Assembly (NCBI RefSeq): GCF_947179515.1
Contig: NC_067477.1
Coordinates: forward strand, 71,366,801-71,430,800
Direction of reading: 5' to 3'
Length of the DNA: 64,000 bases
Origin: Apodemus sylvaticus
Taxonomy: Eukaryota; Chordata; Mammalia; Rodentia; Muridae
Shown here: positions 11,606 to 23,340 of the stretch, in pieces
How positions within the stretch are numbered: position 1 is the stretch's first letter
Layout: the number at the start of each line of letters is the position of its first letter
The notes under the pieces: generated by a model
Told to the model about the DNA's origin: nothing
Database searches by the model: none
The model's input: only the letters and a program-made list of their open reading frames with translations
Program-made: the position numbers and the translations under genes

Positions 11606-12072
11606 TTTAAAGACTTCTTTTTTAAAATGAAAATCTTCCCAAACTGTCTGAAGACAAAAGAGGAATCTTTGGAGTGTGTGATGGTTGTAGTTGTTTACTT
11701 GGCTGGCGTATGAGATGTGAAGTAAATGTGTGTGTCTGTTGGGGGCTTTTCTCAGAGGCTTGACATTTGGGATGGTGATGGGGGAAAAGATCGACTCTCA
11801 ACGTGGGCAGTCACGTCACAGGAAAGGCGGTTTTGTGCACACTCTCTTCACTGCTGCTTCTTGGGGGAGGGGGGGCTGCCAGCTATCCATGCCAGCTTTC
11901 TTGTTCTTGGCAACACTCCAAGAAACTTGCAGGCTTTTACCACCCAACTGGGACGCCGAGGTGTCCAGTTTCTTAGACTGAACAGCTGTAAGGTTCTGTT
12001 CATGCAGACATTTTTTAGATTACCCAGCCTTTATCACATTAGACAATCTGATAAATCCCTGAATAATTCATT
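11606..12072. other. No recognisable feature
   Basis: Unassigned. The 146-codon plus-strand ORF from 11726 reads into the following (CA)n tract (HTHTHTHT) and is not a gene. Confidence 0.5.
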
Positions 12073-12120
12073 CGCGCGCGTGCGCGCGCGTGCACACACA
12101 CACACACACACACACACACG
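12073..12120. repeat. (CG)n(TG)(CA)n alternating tract, Z-DNA prone
   Basis: Forty-eight bases alternate pyrimidine and purine without interruption. The first about 20 are CG-rich (CGCGCGCGTGCGCGCGCG) and pass into (CA)13. CG repeats of this length are unusual in a CpG-depleted mammalian background. Confidence 0.95.
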
Positions 12121-12144
12121 TTCTGGAGAAGTCTGCCTCTCTCA

Positions 12145-12448
12145 CTTAGAGCTTCTATTTCTGTGATAAAACACCAGGACCAAAATCAGCTTTGGGAGGA
12201 AACGGTCTACTTCAGCTCTTAGGTCACACTCCATCACTGAGGGAAGTCAGGGCAGGAACTCAAGGCAGGAACCTGAAGGCGGAAGCCGAGGAGAAGCACT
12301 GCTTCCTGGCTCGCTCCCCATGATTTGCTCCTCCTGCTTTCTTAAGCACCCCGGAATTAGAGGGGACCCCATCCACAATGGGCCATGGATTCTCACACCA
12401 ATCACTAATTAAGACAATGCCTTCAGGATTGCCTCTGGGCCAATCCTT
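12145..12448 (+). mobile_element. MT-like rodent LTR, copy 2
   Basis: It shares with copies 1, 3 and 4 the TTCTGTGATAAAACACCAGG start, GGGAAGTCAGGGCAGGAACT core and AGGCAGGAACC text. The end is less clear and merges with the L1 3' end that follows. Confidence 0.75.
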
Positions 12449-12449
12449 C

Positions 12450-12625
12450 TTTTTTAACTGAACAATTTTTTCATATGATATATTTTAGGTTTTTCTCTCT
12501 GTTCTACTAATTCTTCCCAGATCCTTCCTACCTACCCAACTTTATGTTCTTTTTCTCTTTCCTTTCAAAACAAACAAACAAACAAACAAACAAACAAACC
12601 AACCAACCAACCAACCATATAAGAA
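12450..12625 (-). mobile_element. L1 3' end, antisense, with (AAAC)n and (CCAA)n
   Basis: The text CAATTTTTTCATATGATATA followed by pyrimidine-rich ATCCTTCCTACCTACCCAAC resembles the segment at about 13115 and marks an Lx-type L1 3' end. A (CAAA)n to (CCAA)n microsatellite occupies 12567-12617. Confidence 0.65.
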
Positions 12626-13109
12626 ACAAAGGCAACAAAAGTTCAAGGAACACCCATTGCTCACCCAGCCAGACAAGTGAAAATCAAAACAAAAAACTAA
12701 TAAGACAATAAAAGCTGTGGGCCATCGTGGGAAGGCGTTTTCTGATATGTAGTTCCCCCTTCTCAGGTAACTCTAGTGTGCGTCATTTTACAAATCAACT
12801 GGGACACTGTCTCACACAAAACATTTGCCAAAGACCTTCAAATATGTATGCGCCTTGTCAATGTAAGGTTTTAGTCACAAAAATTATTTAGGATTTTTGT
12901 TTGCTTAAAATAGGTTTCTGTTTTATTAAAGCTAAGAAAAAATATCTTAAACTTTAAACTGATAAATAATGAATATTTGTAAGGTGCTGGGGGCACCATC
13001 AAACATTTGATTCATGGTTACATTATACAGTGTTAAAATCAGTATAAATATATTTATCAACAGCTTGTGCTAAAATGTTAAAAACCAATCTCAATCTTTC
13101 TTGTAAATG
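12626..13109. other. AT-rich sequence, no recognisable feature
   Basis: Possibly further worn L1 3' UTR at the left side. I cannot assign the remainder. Confidence 0.4.
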
Positions 13110-14689
13110 TTATTTTCCTCTTTATTGAAAATAGATCTTTTTCATATGATATATCCTAATTACTGCTTTCCCCTCCCCCAGCTCCTCCCAAATCTTTCCC
13201 CACTTCCCCTCCCACCCAAATCCACACATTTCTTTCTCTCTCTCATTAGGGAAAAAAATAAACAGGCCTCTACATAATAATAATAAAATAATATAAAATA
13301 AAAAAATAGAAATAGCAAAAACAAACTGAAGAGAAAGCCAAAGGAAAAGCATAAGAAACACAGAGACGCTGAGACATGTTCACATACACAGAATCCCATA
13401 CACACACAACATCAGAAATCATAACATATACACAAAAGGCCTGCCAGGTAAACAAACAGCCAGCGACCCTTCGACAAGGCTGTCACATTCATGTTCTGTC
13501 AGAATCGTGCTGTGCACAGGGCTTGCACTTGTGCTCTGTATTCCCACTGGAGGAGATTAGTTTTCCCTTTGTAGTGGTCATCGATTGAGATGGTTTTGGG
13601 GTGACGGATGGGGGCTTGCGTCCACTTCCACTCTCAGTGCTGGGACTCCGTCTGGCTTAGACCTGCGTAGGCCCTGTGCACGCTGCTGCAGTATCTGTGA
13701 GTTCATATGTGTGTCACTCTGCTGTGGTTAGGTCTGTTTCCTTGGTGTCCTCTGGCTCTTAGAGTTCTGCCTCCTCTTCCATTGGGTTCACTGATCCCCG
13801 AGGGGAGGCATTTGATGGAGATAGCCTATTTAAGACTGAGTGTTCCAAGGTCTCTGAGTCTTTGTACATTGTTCAGTGTGGGTCTTTGTATTTGTTCCTA
13901 AGGAAACTCCTTTGATGATGGCTGAGCAAAACTGATAACAGAATACATTAAGAGGTTGTTAGGAATCATTTTATTGCACATTCTGTTAGTATCTGGTTTT
14001 CTTCTAGGTCCCTGGCCTATCTAACCTTAGGTTCTTGGCGACCTGAGCAGTGTCAGGCATGGGCTCCATCTCACAGAGTGAGTCTTAAATGCCATCAGAT
14101 AGTGGTTGGTCACTCCTACAAGCTTTGTGTCATTACTGCGCCAGCTTATCTAGAAGGCAGGTCACCATTGTAGATAGCAGGGATTGTAGCTGGGTTGGTG
14201 TTTACCTTCTTTCTTTGGAAGCATGCAGAATACTTCCCAGCACCATGAACACTAGTCAGTGAGGATGAAGGCTGTGGGTAGGCACCAGCTCAGCTTCTTT
14301 GTGTTCAAGTCTTCAACAACAGGATCTTACGTGATTGTGGAGGACAACTGATAACCTTGGCCATAGCTCAGATTGTTTAGGGATTTCCATGAATCCCCCT
14401 AGGCCAATAATAGCTGTAACCCATTCCCTGCACTGGAAGTCTCACTGTGTGACATGAAATACCTACTTTAGGTTTTGTCTTCCCTGTTTGGTGATTCCAT
14501 TGAGATTTATTCCATATATGTATATATTTTAAGAAGCTTTTACTGTATTTAGTTTCCATACCACCCCTCAAATGGCCCTTCTAGCTGATGTTCCCTGTCT
14601 TCCCTCCACCACCCCCTCCAGACCCCTTTGACCCTCCTGCTTCAGCAGCCTTCCAGTCATAACTACTTTATTTCCCCCTTTGATTTAGT
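13110..14689 (-). mobile_element. L1 (Lx-type) 3' UTR, antisense, part 1 of an interrupted element
   Basis: The plus strand carries the L1 3' UTR complement: TTTCATATGATATATCCTAA, CTGCTTTCCCCTCCCCCAGC, CATTGGGTTCACTGATCC, CTTAGGTTCTTGGCGACCTG and CAGCACCATGAACACTAGTC. The order continues in the second part at 15449, after an inserted LTR. ORFs on either strand are incidental. Confidence 0.8.
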
Positions 14690-15448
14690 AAGGGTTTCTA
14701 TTGCTGTGACAAAGCACCATGACCCAAAAGCAACCTGGGGAGGAAAAGGTATTCTGCTTACATTTCTGCTTTGTGGTCTAGCATTGATGGACGCCAGAAC
14801 AGGAACTTACACAGGGCAGGAACCTGGAGGCAGGCGCTGATGCAGAGGCCATGGAGGGGTGCTGCTTACTGGCTTGCTCCTCATGGCTTGTTTAGCTGGC
14901 TTTGTTTATTTGTTTGTTTGTTTCTTTCTTTCTTTCTGTCTGTCTGTCTTCCTTCCTTCCATCCTTTCTTTCTTCTTTCAGCTATATTTCATAGTCTCCT
15001 AGCAATATTACATTTGCACCATTCCTATGACACTATGTCGATCATGTTTTAATAATATCCCTGTATAACAGTCTCTAATACTATCATGTTGACTAGTTTT
15101 CATATTGTCTTCCTCTACGTGATCCACTCTGAGTGACACATTCGACAGGAGCAAGTCACTGGATCTCCAGGGCCTAGGACAGTGCTTCCCACGTGGCAGA
15201 TGTCCAGGCAATAATTGGCGAGTGAACTTTGACGTTATTTTTAGAAGACCTCATTTTAAGTCAGCCTGCTTTCTTATAAAACCCAGTCGACCAGCCCAGG
15301 GATAACACCACTCACAATCACCAACAACGAGGATGCCCTTCGGGCTTTGCCTGCCTCCTGAGCTCGTGGGGGCATTTTCTCAATTGGAGCTCTCTCCTCT
15401 CAGAAGACTTTAGCTTGTGTCAAGTTGACATAAAACTATCCACAACCC
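14690..15448 (+). mobile_element. MT-like rodent LTR, copy 3, split by a further insertion
   Basis: Left part (14690-14903) runs from TAAGGGTTTCTATTGCTGTG through AGGAACTTACACAGGGCAGG to CTCCTCATGGCTTG. The right part (15273-15448) runs from TTCTTATAAAACCCAG through GCATTTTCTCAATTGGAGCT to GTGTCAAGTTGACATAAAAC. The element sits inside an L1, with CCCCTT on both sides as a possible short LTR-type target duplication. No coding interior is present. Confidence 0.75.
14904..15272 (-). mobile_element. Retrocopy-like insertion inside the LTR
   Basis: About 370 bases interrupt the LTR. The left edge is a T/C-rich tract (TTTG, TTTC, TCTG, TTCC repeats), which on the minus strand is an A/G-rich degenerate tail. 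Near the right edge is MIR-like text (GGCCTAGGACAGTGCTTCCC). The LTR text AGC(T/C)(G/T)GCTTT stands on both sides, consistent with a worn target duplication. The source transcript is not recognised. Confidence 0.5.
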
Positions 15449-16370
15449 CTTCCTAAGGACGGGCGATCCCTCCCCAACCCACTGCCTCACTCTATACTTA
15501 ACCTTTGTGGCTATATGGATTGCAGCTTGCGTTTCAATGGCTTAACAGCTGACATCAACATAGAAATGAATCCTTCCCTTTTGGATCTGTGTTACATCAG
15601 AATGATTTCTTTTCTAACTCTATCCATTTACCTGAAAGTTTCGTGAATTTTTTTATGAGCTGATAATATTCCATTGTGCAAATGTTTCCATACCATTTAA
15701 ATTTCCTTTATCCATTCTTCTGTTGATAGTCATCTAGGTTCCTCCCCCCCCAGTTTCTGGCTATTAAGAATAGAGCATCAGTGAACACCTTTTAGCAAGT
15801 GTCCAAAGGGTAGTGTTCTTTGCCATACAGAAGATTTTCAGTTTTATGAAGTCTGGCTTATTAATTGTTGTTCTTAGTAATTGTGCTAATGGGATTCTAT
15901 TCAGAAAGTATGCTCCCGATCCAGGGGGCCCTCTTTCTCTCCTATTAAATTACGTATATTTGACCTTACCTTGAAGTCTTTGATCAATTTGCAGCTGAGT
16001 TTTATGCAGGGTGGTAATTATGGGTTGATTTAGATTCTTCTGCACATAGCCACCAAGTTTGACCAGCACCATTTGTTGAAGATGCTATCTTTTTGTCCAG
16101 TGTTTATTGGTGTCTTCTTTATAAAAAACAAATCAGGTGTCTATAGTTCTGTGTTTTGATGTCTGGCTCTTCTGATAGATTTCATTGATCAACATTTCTG
16201 ATAACATTATGTTTTATTACTATGCTTTTGTAGTACAATTTGAAGTTGTGGATAATGATTCCTCCAACAGTTTTGTTTTTCATGATTATTTTAGCTATCT
16301 TTGGGTTTTGTGTTTTCGTATGAAGCTTATAATTGTCCTTTCATGATCTGGGATGAATTGTGCTAGAACT
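15449..16370 (-). mobile_element. L1 ORF2 3' part, antisense, part 2 of the interrupted element
   Basis: The text resumes the L1 complement: TTAACAGCTGACATCAACAT, GATAATATTCCATTGTGCAA, AGCACCATTTGTTGAAGATG, TATTACTATGCTTTTGTAGT and CATGATTATTTTAGCTATCT, the usual order of the C-terminal ORF2 region read backwards. Frames are broken throughout. Confidence 0.85.
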
Positions 16371-16389
16371 CTGTGTTTCTGGCTATGTG

Positions 16390-16760
16390 CTCTATGCGAG
16401 TTCCAAGACTGCCAGGCAGTCTCAAAAAAAAAAAAAAATTAGAACTGTGTTATGGAGTTACCTTCAGGCTATGTGGGCAGAGAGGATATGAAGCATCTGT
16501 GACTAGGAGGGGAGTGTGTCAGGCTTGCTGGCCTGCCTCTCTAGCCGAATCAATAACAGTCAATGAGATCAATGAGATCACTGATCCAGGATCAATGAGA
16601 AACTCAGCCTCAAAAATGATGAGCGATTGAAGAAGACCCCAGCTGACCTCCACATGCACATGGACACCTATGTGAACATACACACATATGTGTATATATT
16701 TACACACATATATACACACACACATTACATATATGATACACACATACTTATACAAGAAAG
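16390..16760 (+). mobile_element. Short A-tailed SINE fragment and B3/B4-type SINE
   Basis: A short piece ends in a 15-A run at 16423-16438. After it, GATCCAGGATCAATGAGAAA, CTCAGCCTCAAAAATGATGA and CTGACCTCCACATGCACATG followed by CA/TA repeats match the B3/B4 3' half in sense orientation. Confidence 0.65.
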
Positions 16761-17625
16761 AAAGGAAAGAAGAAAGAAAAAATCAAAACTATAAAGCAAA
16801 TACCACAAAGTTAAAGCAACAACATTTTGGAGTGGCATCTTCCTAGGTCCTCTAACACTGGAGAATGCCAGGTGGAAGAGATGGAGTCTTTTGTCTTTCT
16901 CACTATTTAGGTTGGTAGTAAGCCTGGCTTGGTCACGTGTCGGATGTCTGGCAGATACTTACTGCCGGGCATGCTTAGCTTTGCAGCCATGAGTGGGAAG
17001 GTCTCCTGTGATCTGGAGACTCTCTAGTTCACACAATCCAGGGTGGCTAATGCTCTGTCCCAAGGATGCCTCCTGATGCAGTGGGGGATGGCTGATGGAG
17101 ACTGAGTGCTAAGATCTCTATAGGAACCCCAGCCTCAGGGCTTTCAGACCCTGTTCAGCATTAAATACCACGCAGTGGCAAGAGGCTGCGCAGGTCACAA
17201 ACACCACCAGAGCTTCAGAATTCGCAGTTCCACCAGCAGTGAGCTGTGTAAAGGACAGGGGGTGCCTGCCAACTTCATGCTGTGCCCAGTTATCCTTAGG
17301 GAAGATGGTCTGCTTACTGTACCACGAATGAGGCTGCCAACCACCATACCCTTTGTTTGCCCTAACCACTTCTCCTCCTGCCTGAATGTCCGTGTCTGCA
17401 TTCATCTTCCCCATTTCCACATTTGCCTGTGTCTGTCTCCTGCCCAGAGTCTCTGACAGTTGTTCCCAGGCTCTCTGATTTGTGATTTCACTTATTTTCA
17501 ACTCTATAATCTTAGACGAGGACTCACTCTCTTGACTGCTGATCCAGTCACAGTGCCCAACTGGATATGAGTTTGTTAGCAACAAGGCAACCTGGCTCAC
17601 CCTGTGAGGCTTCTCCTTCTCCTTC
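16761..17625. other. No recognisable feature
   Basis: Unassigned text with several short ORFs on both strands that overlap one another. None has a family signature. Confidence 0.45.
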
Positions 17626-17626
17626 C

Positions 17627-17628
17627 CC

Positions 17629-17666
<38 letters not shown>

Positions 17667-17692
17667 GCACACACACACACACACACACACAC
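17627..17692. repeat. (CA)n microsatellite
   Basis: About 65 bases of CA repeats with one CGCG interruption near 17665. It produces the CVCVCVCV run in a 235-codon minus-strand ORF, which is therefore spurious. Confidence 0.97.
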
Positions 17693-17754
17693 AGGGTGAG
17701 GTTGTGATGGCTGGAGCCATTGAGTCCACTTGTTTTGCTGTACCATTCCTCTGT

Positions 17755-17935
17755 CCCCCTTTTCCTCCTTCCCTCCCTCCCTCCCTTCTTTTTTTTCTCC
17801 TCTTCCTTCTTCCTTTTCTTGACACAGGCTGTCCTGGAACTCACTATGTAGACTAGGCCGGCCTTGAACTCACAGATCCACCTACCTCTGCTTTCCAAGT
17901 GCTAGGATTAAAGGCATGGGCCAGCATTCTTGTTT
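17755..17935 (-). mobile_element. B1 SINE, antisense, with pyrimidine-rich tail tract
   Basis: Pyrimidine-rich CCTCCTTCCCTCCC and T-run text precedes CTGTCCTGGAACTCACTATG, CCGGCCTTGAACTCACAGAT and AAGTGCTAGGATTAAAGGCA, the B1 complement. Confidence 0.9.
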
Positions 17936-18529
17936 AAGTTTTTCAGCTGTCCTATCACACTCCTATGATTTCCAAACTCTTCTCTTTTTGGAATAGAGTC
18001 CATTCTTTGTTATTCTGATTCTTCACATTCACCATATCACAGAAAGGATTTTAGTTGTTTCATTTTCCATTTTTCTGTATTGCATCTTCCTGATACTCAA
18101 ATTTGTTTAAATTTTATATGTAAATGTAATTATTTTCTTTTAAAAAGTCTGAATATTAAGACATAAATTTGTTTTGTACAGCATATCTGTCCTATAGTTA
18201 CATTCACTAGTGAGTTTTGTGTCTTCTGCTCATTCTGGGATGATCTGTGGGAGAGTTGGTGTCTGTGACCCGCCCTGGCTATTCATTTTCTCTTCTATGT
18301 CTTTGAATAATCCTGTCCCCCAGCCTTTGACATTCTCATGGTCCTCTTGGCTTCCAGGAACTTGGGAGTTTGCCCCTGCAGAGTATTTCGCGCTACTGGA
18401 AGTTGTCTAGTTCTTCCTCCTTATTCTTTTATCTCCTTGTGGCTATGCATTTTTTGACCTGTTTGAGCTCCATTGAATTTTGTCTGTTTCTCTATTTGGC
18501 TGTTGATAATTTTTTGTTTGTTCTTTTAA
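17936..18529. other. Unassigned, possibly worn LINE text
   Basis: T-rich text reminiscent of antisense LINE sequence but not securely assignable. There is no gene. Confidence 0.35.
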
Positions 18530-18690
18530 AAAAATTACATTTATTTATCCATTGTGTGTATGCCGTGGTGCAAAGGCGGAGGCCAGAAGATTAACTTGTG
18601 GCAATCTGTTTTCCCCTTTCTCCATGTGAGCTCCAGAGATGAATCTTAGGTCATCAGACTTGGTGACAAGTGCCTGATGATCTAAAAAAG
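18530..18690 (-). mobile_element. B3-type SINE, antisense
   Basis: AAAATTACATTTATTTATCC starts the piece, followed by the GGAGGCCAGAAGATTAACTT block typical of the B3 complement and a GGTGACAAGTGCCT stretch. It is diverged. Confidence 0.65.
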
Positions 18691-20380
18691 GGTATTTGGT
18701 TGTATGTCTAATCTTTTAATGAGTTACTGTTGTTCTCCTGAGATATATCAGTGAAAAAAACTGGGGAAGAAAGTATCTGGGTCAGAAAAATAAAACATCA
18801 GGGAAAAAGACTGTGATAGGCACATCAAGATGTTATTACAATCAGCAGCACTTTCTGGAGATGGCGAGAGCTCACACAGCTGCCTCTGCTTTCCCAGAGT
18901 GCTACCTGTCACGCACAATATATAGGCAGCTTGCTTTCAGGGTAGCCACCTGTCCTCTTGAAATGGAGCCACAGTGGTGGGCTGATTCTTCATAGATTAC
19001 AGTGTTGAGGTTTCCACAGTATTAGAAGCCACAGCTGTTTAAAGCCAGGCACACACTCAACCTTCTGGACTCCCACTGGATATGACCTTGTAAAATCTCC
19101 TAGTTCTGTTGAGCCCAGTGCAGTTCGATGAAGTTGAACCATGCCCACTTGTTTCCTGCTCAGTCTGTCTGTCTGGTGTGGTCACTTGAAGGGATCAGAG
19201 CTTTGGCTTCCAGATCCATTTGCTCACATGTCGGACTGGACGTTTCAGTTCCTGAAGTTTTCTTTTCCCCTCAAATGCTGCAACATTTCAAGAAGTTGTG
19301 AAAAATTGTCATCCCGAATGTGATGATCTGGGAGGGGACATTTCGGTGCAGATGTTTTTCTTCTTTTGAGTATTACTTAAAAATCGGGAAACTTAAGGGT
19401 ATGAGTTGAAATGTTGTCCCCATCTGGAACCAGTCAGGATGTGAGCCACATGAGCCCCACACACATGAGCCACAGACTGGAAGCTCCTGTTATGCGACAA
19501 ACGTTTCTGAATTTCTTTTTCCCCTTTTTCTTTTTAGTACAGCCTCATCTACTGTATGAAGATTGACCTTTCTGGTGGCATACCAAAGTATTAAATTCCT
19601 TCCCAATCCCCTTAGGTCTAAACCTGCTCACCAAGTGGGTGAGCTTATTAGGTGAAGACACTTACTTGTTCTGTTGGACATCCTGAGTTGGCAGGTTTGG
19701 GTGAGCTGCATGGGTCCCATGTTAAATGCACCTCTGTGCAGCTGTCATTGAAAGTTCACAAAGTATTTGACTCTGGGTGGCTGGTGAGCTGGATTCCCAG
19801 CCCCTGCTAACGACCCTGGCAGGAACTTGGGGCAATGTGCAGAGAGGAACTGTGGACAGAGGTATACATCCTCTCTTTGGCTCTGTCATGCGCCAAAAGT
19901 GACTCTGGGTGGTACTTAGCCTCTCTGGCCTTGTCTCCAGGTATGAAACTGGAGCTGCTGTGAGAACTGATACATCTTTTATTCATTTACCTTTCCTGTG
20001 ACCTACGCCTCTGCTGAGGTTTCCTGAGACAGGAACCGGTTGTCGAAGCAGAGGCGCACTTAGAGAGGCAGGTAAAAGTCTTTGTGAACCAGCCAAGTTG
20101 TGGACTTGATGGTGTTGGCTTGTTGATCTGTCTGGCCTGTATGACCCTGACAGTATGAGGCACCCACACTGGTAACCCATGTCAGGATGGGCAGGGGGAG
20201 TTATGGGTAAGGAAGACTAAGCTTTTCCCAAAGAGTTATACCAAGAAAGGAACATGAACTATCTATCACAGGGCCCAGGGAATGTTCCCACCCCAAAACC
20301 TTGGAAAAAACCTGCCCTGTCTTTAGCAAGACAAAGCATTTATGCAAATTTAAGGCAATCTTGAAGATAGTTTTACTTTT
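18691..20380. other. No recognisable feature
   Basis: The largest unassigned stretch of the left third. No repeat family, exon pattern or long ORF was recognised. A small hairpin GCTCACC/GGTGAGC lies near 19628-19646. Confidence 0.45.
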
Positions 20381-22264
20381 TTCAAGATTCTTGTATTATT
20401 AAGACATTTCTCCCTTCTCTGACCTCCTTCTAAACCTTCCCATAAATTCTTCCCCACTCTCCTTCAAATTCATGGCCTCCATTTTCATGATTATTGCATA
20501 TATAATATGTAAGCATGTACATATATATTACTAAACATAAGCTGCTTGCTCCTTATGTTATGTGTAGGCTTTCAGGGCTGACCATTTGGTATTGGACAAC
20601 CAATTGGTGTGTGTTTCCTGGGAAGACTATTTCTGCCCCTCCCTATAGTTGCCTATAGTTGTGTAGGGTTGAGGCCTCCTGGTCCACATTGCTTGCCCAC
20701 TGCTATCATCCTTACTCTACTCTTACCTGGGCAGTTGTCTTGGTGAGACTTTCTGGAAGCATCCTGATGCCTGTCTTTTATCTTTCCACTCTTGTCTTTT
20801 GCAATGTTCCCTGAGCCTTAAATATAGTAGTGTTTTGTATATGTATCTACTGGGACTGGGCTCCATAACTCTCTATTTTGGTTGGTTGTGGTTTTCTATA
20901 TTGGTATCCATCTGCTGTAAAGGTTTCCCTGATGAGGGGTGAAAACTACACTTATCTGTTGGTATGAGGAGAAATGTTTAGATTGATGTTAGGGAATTTT
21001 GCTGGTTTAGTAAATTAATGGTTACAGACTCTCCTCCAATATCCACTTCACTAGTACTGAATATTTAGCTAGTTTCCCATTACCAGGTATGTTTTCCCTT
21101 TTATTGAGCAGGTCTTAAGTCCAATTGGAGAATTGCTAGTTACCTCCAAGGTATGTGTGCCACTATTACACCCTGAAGAGTTTTTGTGCTATACTGACCA
21201 TTGATGTGGTTTACAGGTGCTATATCTGGGTGGGACTGTGGATTTCCTCTCTTTGTTGGAAGCTTGCATAGAGCCTTCTGGTACCATGAAAACTAGTCCT
21301 CAGGGAAGAGGCATTCCAGTCTGTTCCAGCTCATGGGCCTCTGCACATAGTGTCAAATATGCATGGTGTCTTTAGCAATAGAAACTACCTTCCACTTCTG
21401 GAGGACAAGGGTAATAGCAATAGGCTGTATGTACTGAAATCACTATTAATGGACTGATGTTAATCTGTTTTAGATCCTGCTTTTTTTTTTTTTTAAATGA
21501 AATTGGACATCCCAGAATTTGGTGCATTTATGTTTTGGATAGCAATATCTTCTTGATTAATTGTTATCTTAAGTAAAATGTCCCTCTTTATTCTGATATG
21601 TTTTAGTTTGAGGTCTCTTTGGTCATACATTAGTATAGTGACATCTTGCTTCCTAGTGCCATCTGATTGGAGTACTGTTTGTCTATCCTTTTAATCTAAG
21701 GTGGTGCCTATCTTTAAAACTAAGATGTGTCTCTTGTAGGTACCAGATAGATGGATTTTGTTTCTGGACCCATTCAGTCAGTCTATGTCTTTTGAGTAGA
21801 GAATTCAGGCCATTGATATTTAAAGTTATTATTGAAACATGTGTTAATTGTGGTCATGTTTTTTTTTTTTTTTTTTTTTTTTTGGTGTTTGTTTTCAATG
21901 GTGTTTTTATGGCTTTATATTTCTTTCTACAATTCCTCGGATACGCTCTCATTCCTTGCCGCAGCCTGAGGTAATGCTTCCCGTACTCTCAAGTTTGGTT
22001 TGTTGAATATAATTCTTTCAGGTTGTTTATATTGTGGAAAGGTTTTTCCTATTTGATGTTCTGTATGCTTCTTCTATTTGTACAGGTATGTCAGTCCTTA
22101 GTTTGTGGAAGTTTTCTTTTATGATCTTGTTGAAGATCTGGTCTATTCCATTGACTTGTGATTCTTCTTTTTCATCTATGCCTATAATTCTAAGGGTTTT
22201 TTTTTTTTTTTTTTTTAAATATCCCAGATTTCCTGCCTTTTCCTTTGGTGTGTATGTGTGTGCA

Positions 22265-22393
22265 TTGGGTGGAATGGAGTCTGTGGACAGAAACTACTGG
22301 GTTGGTCTACAAGATATGCTCCTGTTCTAAGCCTGAAGTGTGGGGTAGATCTGGCTGAATGGGAAGGTTGGATGTAGCATGGAAGAGTCCTTT
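22265..22393. repeat. 129-bp direct duplication, copy A
   Basis: This block starts TTGGGTGGAATGGAGTCTGT and recurs almost unchanged at 22948-23076. Copy A interrupts the antisense ORF1 text, whereas copy B lies in the expected 5' region, so copy A looks like the inserted one. Confidence 0.9.
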
Positions 22394-22947
22394 TTGTGTG
22401 TTTTAAATATTTGTTCTAGATGCTCTACTTTATCTTTGAGTCTTGATAGTCTATTTTCTGCTCAATTCATTTTAATTAAAAAGCTTTTCCTTTGAAATTT
22501 CTACTTGAGCTACTGGGTTTTTCAATTTCATCTTTACTTCAGCTCAACTTTTTCAGTGTTTTAAATCTCCTGATTGAATTCTATTCTCACGTGTTGGGCT
22601 GTCGTCATTTCCATCACCCTTATTTTTTTCTTTGGATTTATATCCTTAAAATAGCCGTGTCATTTGGGCATCACTTGGGCATTTATTTTTCTTAATTTCA
22701 TTGAACTGTTTGTCGATTTATTCTTTGATGAAGTTTGTGGTTGTTCTCTTAAATTCTGTGTTCTGGAACCAATCTTAATAATTTTCACTGGCATTCATTT
22801 CTATAGTATTGTAGGTTTTGGAGAGAAGATATTGGCTTGGTCTTTCATATAGCTGGCATTTCTGTGATGGAATTTGAGAACACCAACTTTTGTTAGTTCT
22901 GAGTGTGTTATGGATAGAGCAGGTTGGATATAGCAGTTAGAAATGGC

Positions 22948-23076
22948 TTGGGTGGAATGGAGTCTGTGGACAGAAACTACTGGGTTGGTCTACAAGATAT
23001 GCTCCTGTTCTAAGCCTGAAGTGTGGGGGTAGATCTGGCTGAATGGGAAGGTTTGATGTAGCATGAAGAGTCCTTT
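22948..23076. repeat. 129-bp direct duplication, copy B
   Basis: Nearly identical to 22265-22393, apart from single-base differences in a G-run and near its end, and in the same orientation. Confidence 0.9.
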
Positions 23077-23340
23077 GGTTTGAGGGTTAGGTAGGGAGGA
23101 TCCTGGCCTAACCATAGAGCTCCTTTGAGGTGCAGGCAAGGGAAGGCCAGACTAGGCTGGTGCACTGGTTGTGGGACCCAGGCTAGTAGTGGGCTGAAGA
23201 TGTAGATAGGGAGATCAGGAGAACTCAATTGGTTAAATGCTGGAGAATGTGAAAAGTCTGGGTACCAAGTGAGGTGGTTGGAAGCTGTGTAGAATCATCT
23301 ATGAATGGTTTCAGGTTTGAAAATATACATTTACTAATAA

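Larger units (their letters stand above)
20381..23340 (-). mobile_element. Composite old L1, antisense: 3' UTR, part of ORF2, ORF1 and 5' region
   Basis: Read on the plus strand: 3' UTR complement (20381-21440, e.g. GGTATGAGGAGAAATGTTTA), then ORF2 N-terminal text (about 21480-22030, e.g. CTCTTTGGTCATACATTAGT), then ORF1 text (about 22030-22900, e.g. ATGCCTATAATTCTAAGGG), then 5'-region text to about 23340. Most of ORF2 is missing between the 3' UTR and N-terminal parts. T-runs of about 25 and 20 bases occur at 21859 and 22197. A 129-base segment is present twice. No intact ORF remains. Confidence 0.75.

Noticed and set aside
11726..12166. 146-codon plus-strand ORF
   Set aside because: It ends in the (CG)(CA)n tract (RARAHTHTHT) and shows no domain.
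17118..17825. 235-codon minus-strand ORF
   Set aside because: It runs through the (CA)n microsatellite (CVCVCV) and a purine-rich tract (KRRKKRR). No family similarity.
20600..20640. Minus-strand Gly-Gln-Lys-stop as the last Scfd1 exon
   Set aside because: The preceding residues (Arg-Glu) do not fit, there is no phase-0 acceptor, and the sequence is L1 3' UTR text.
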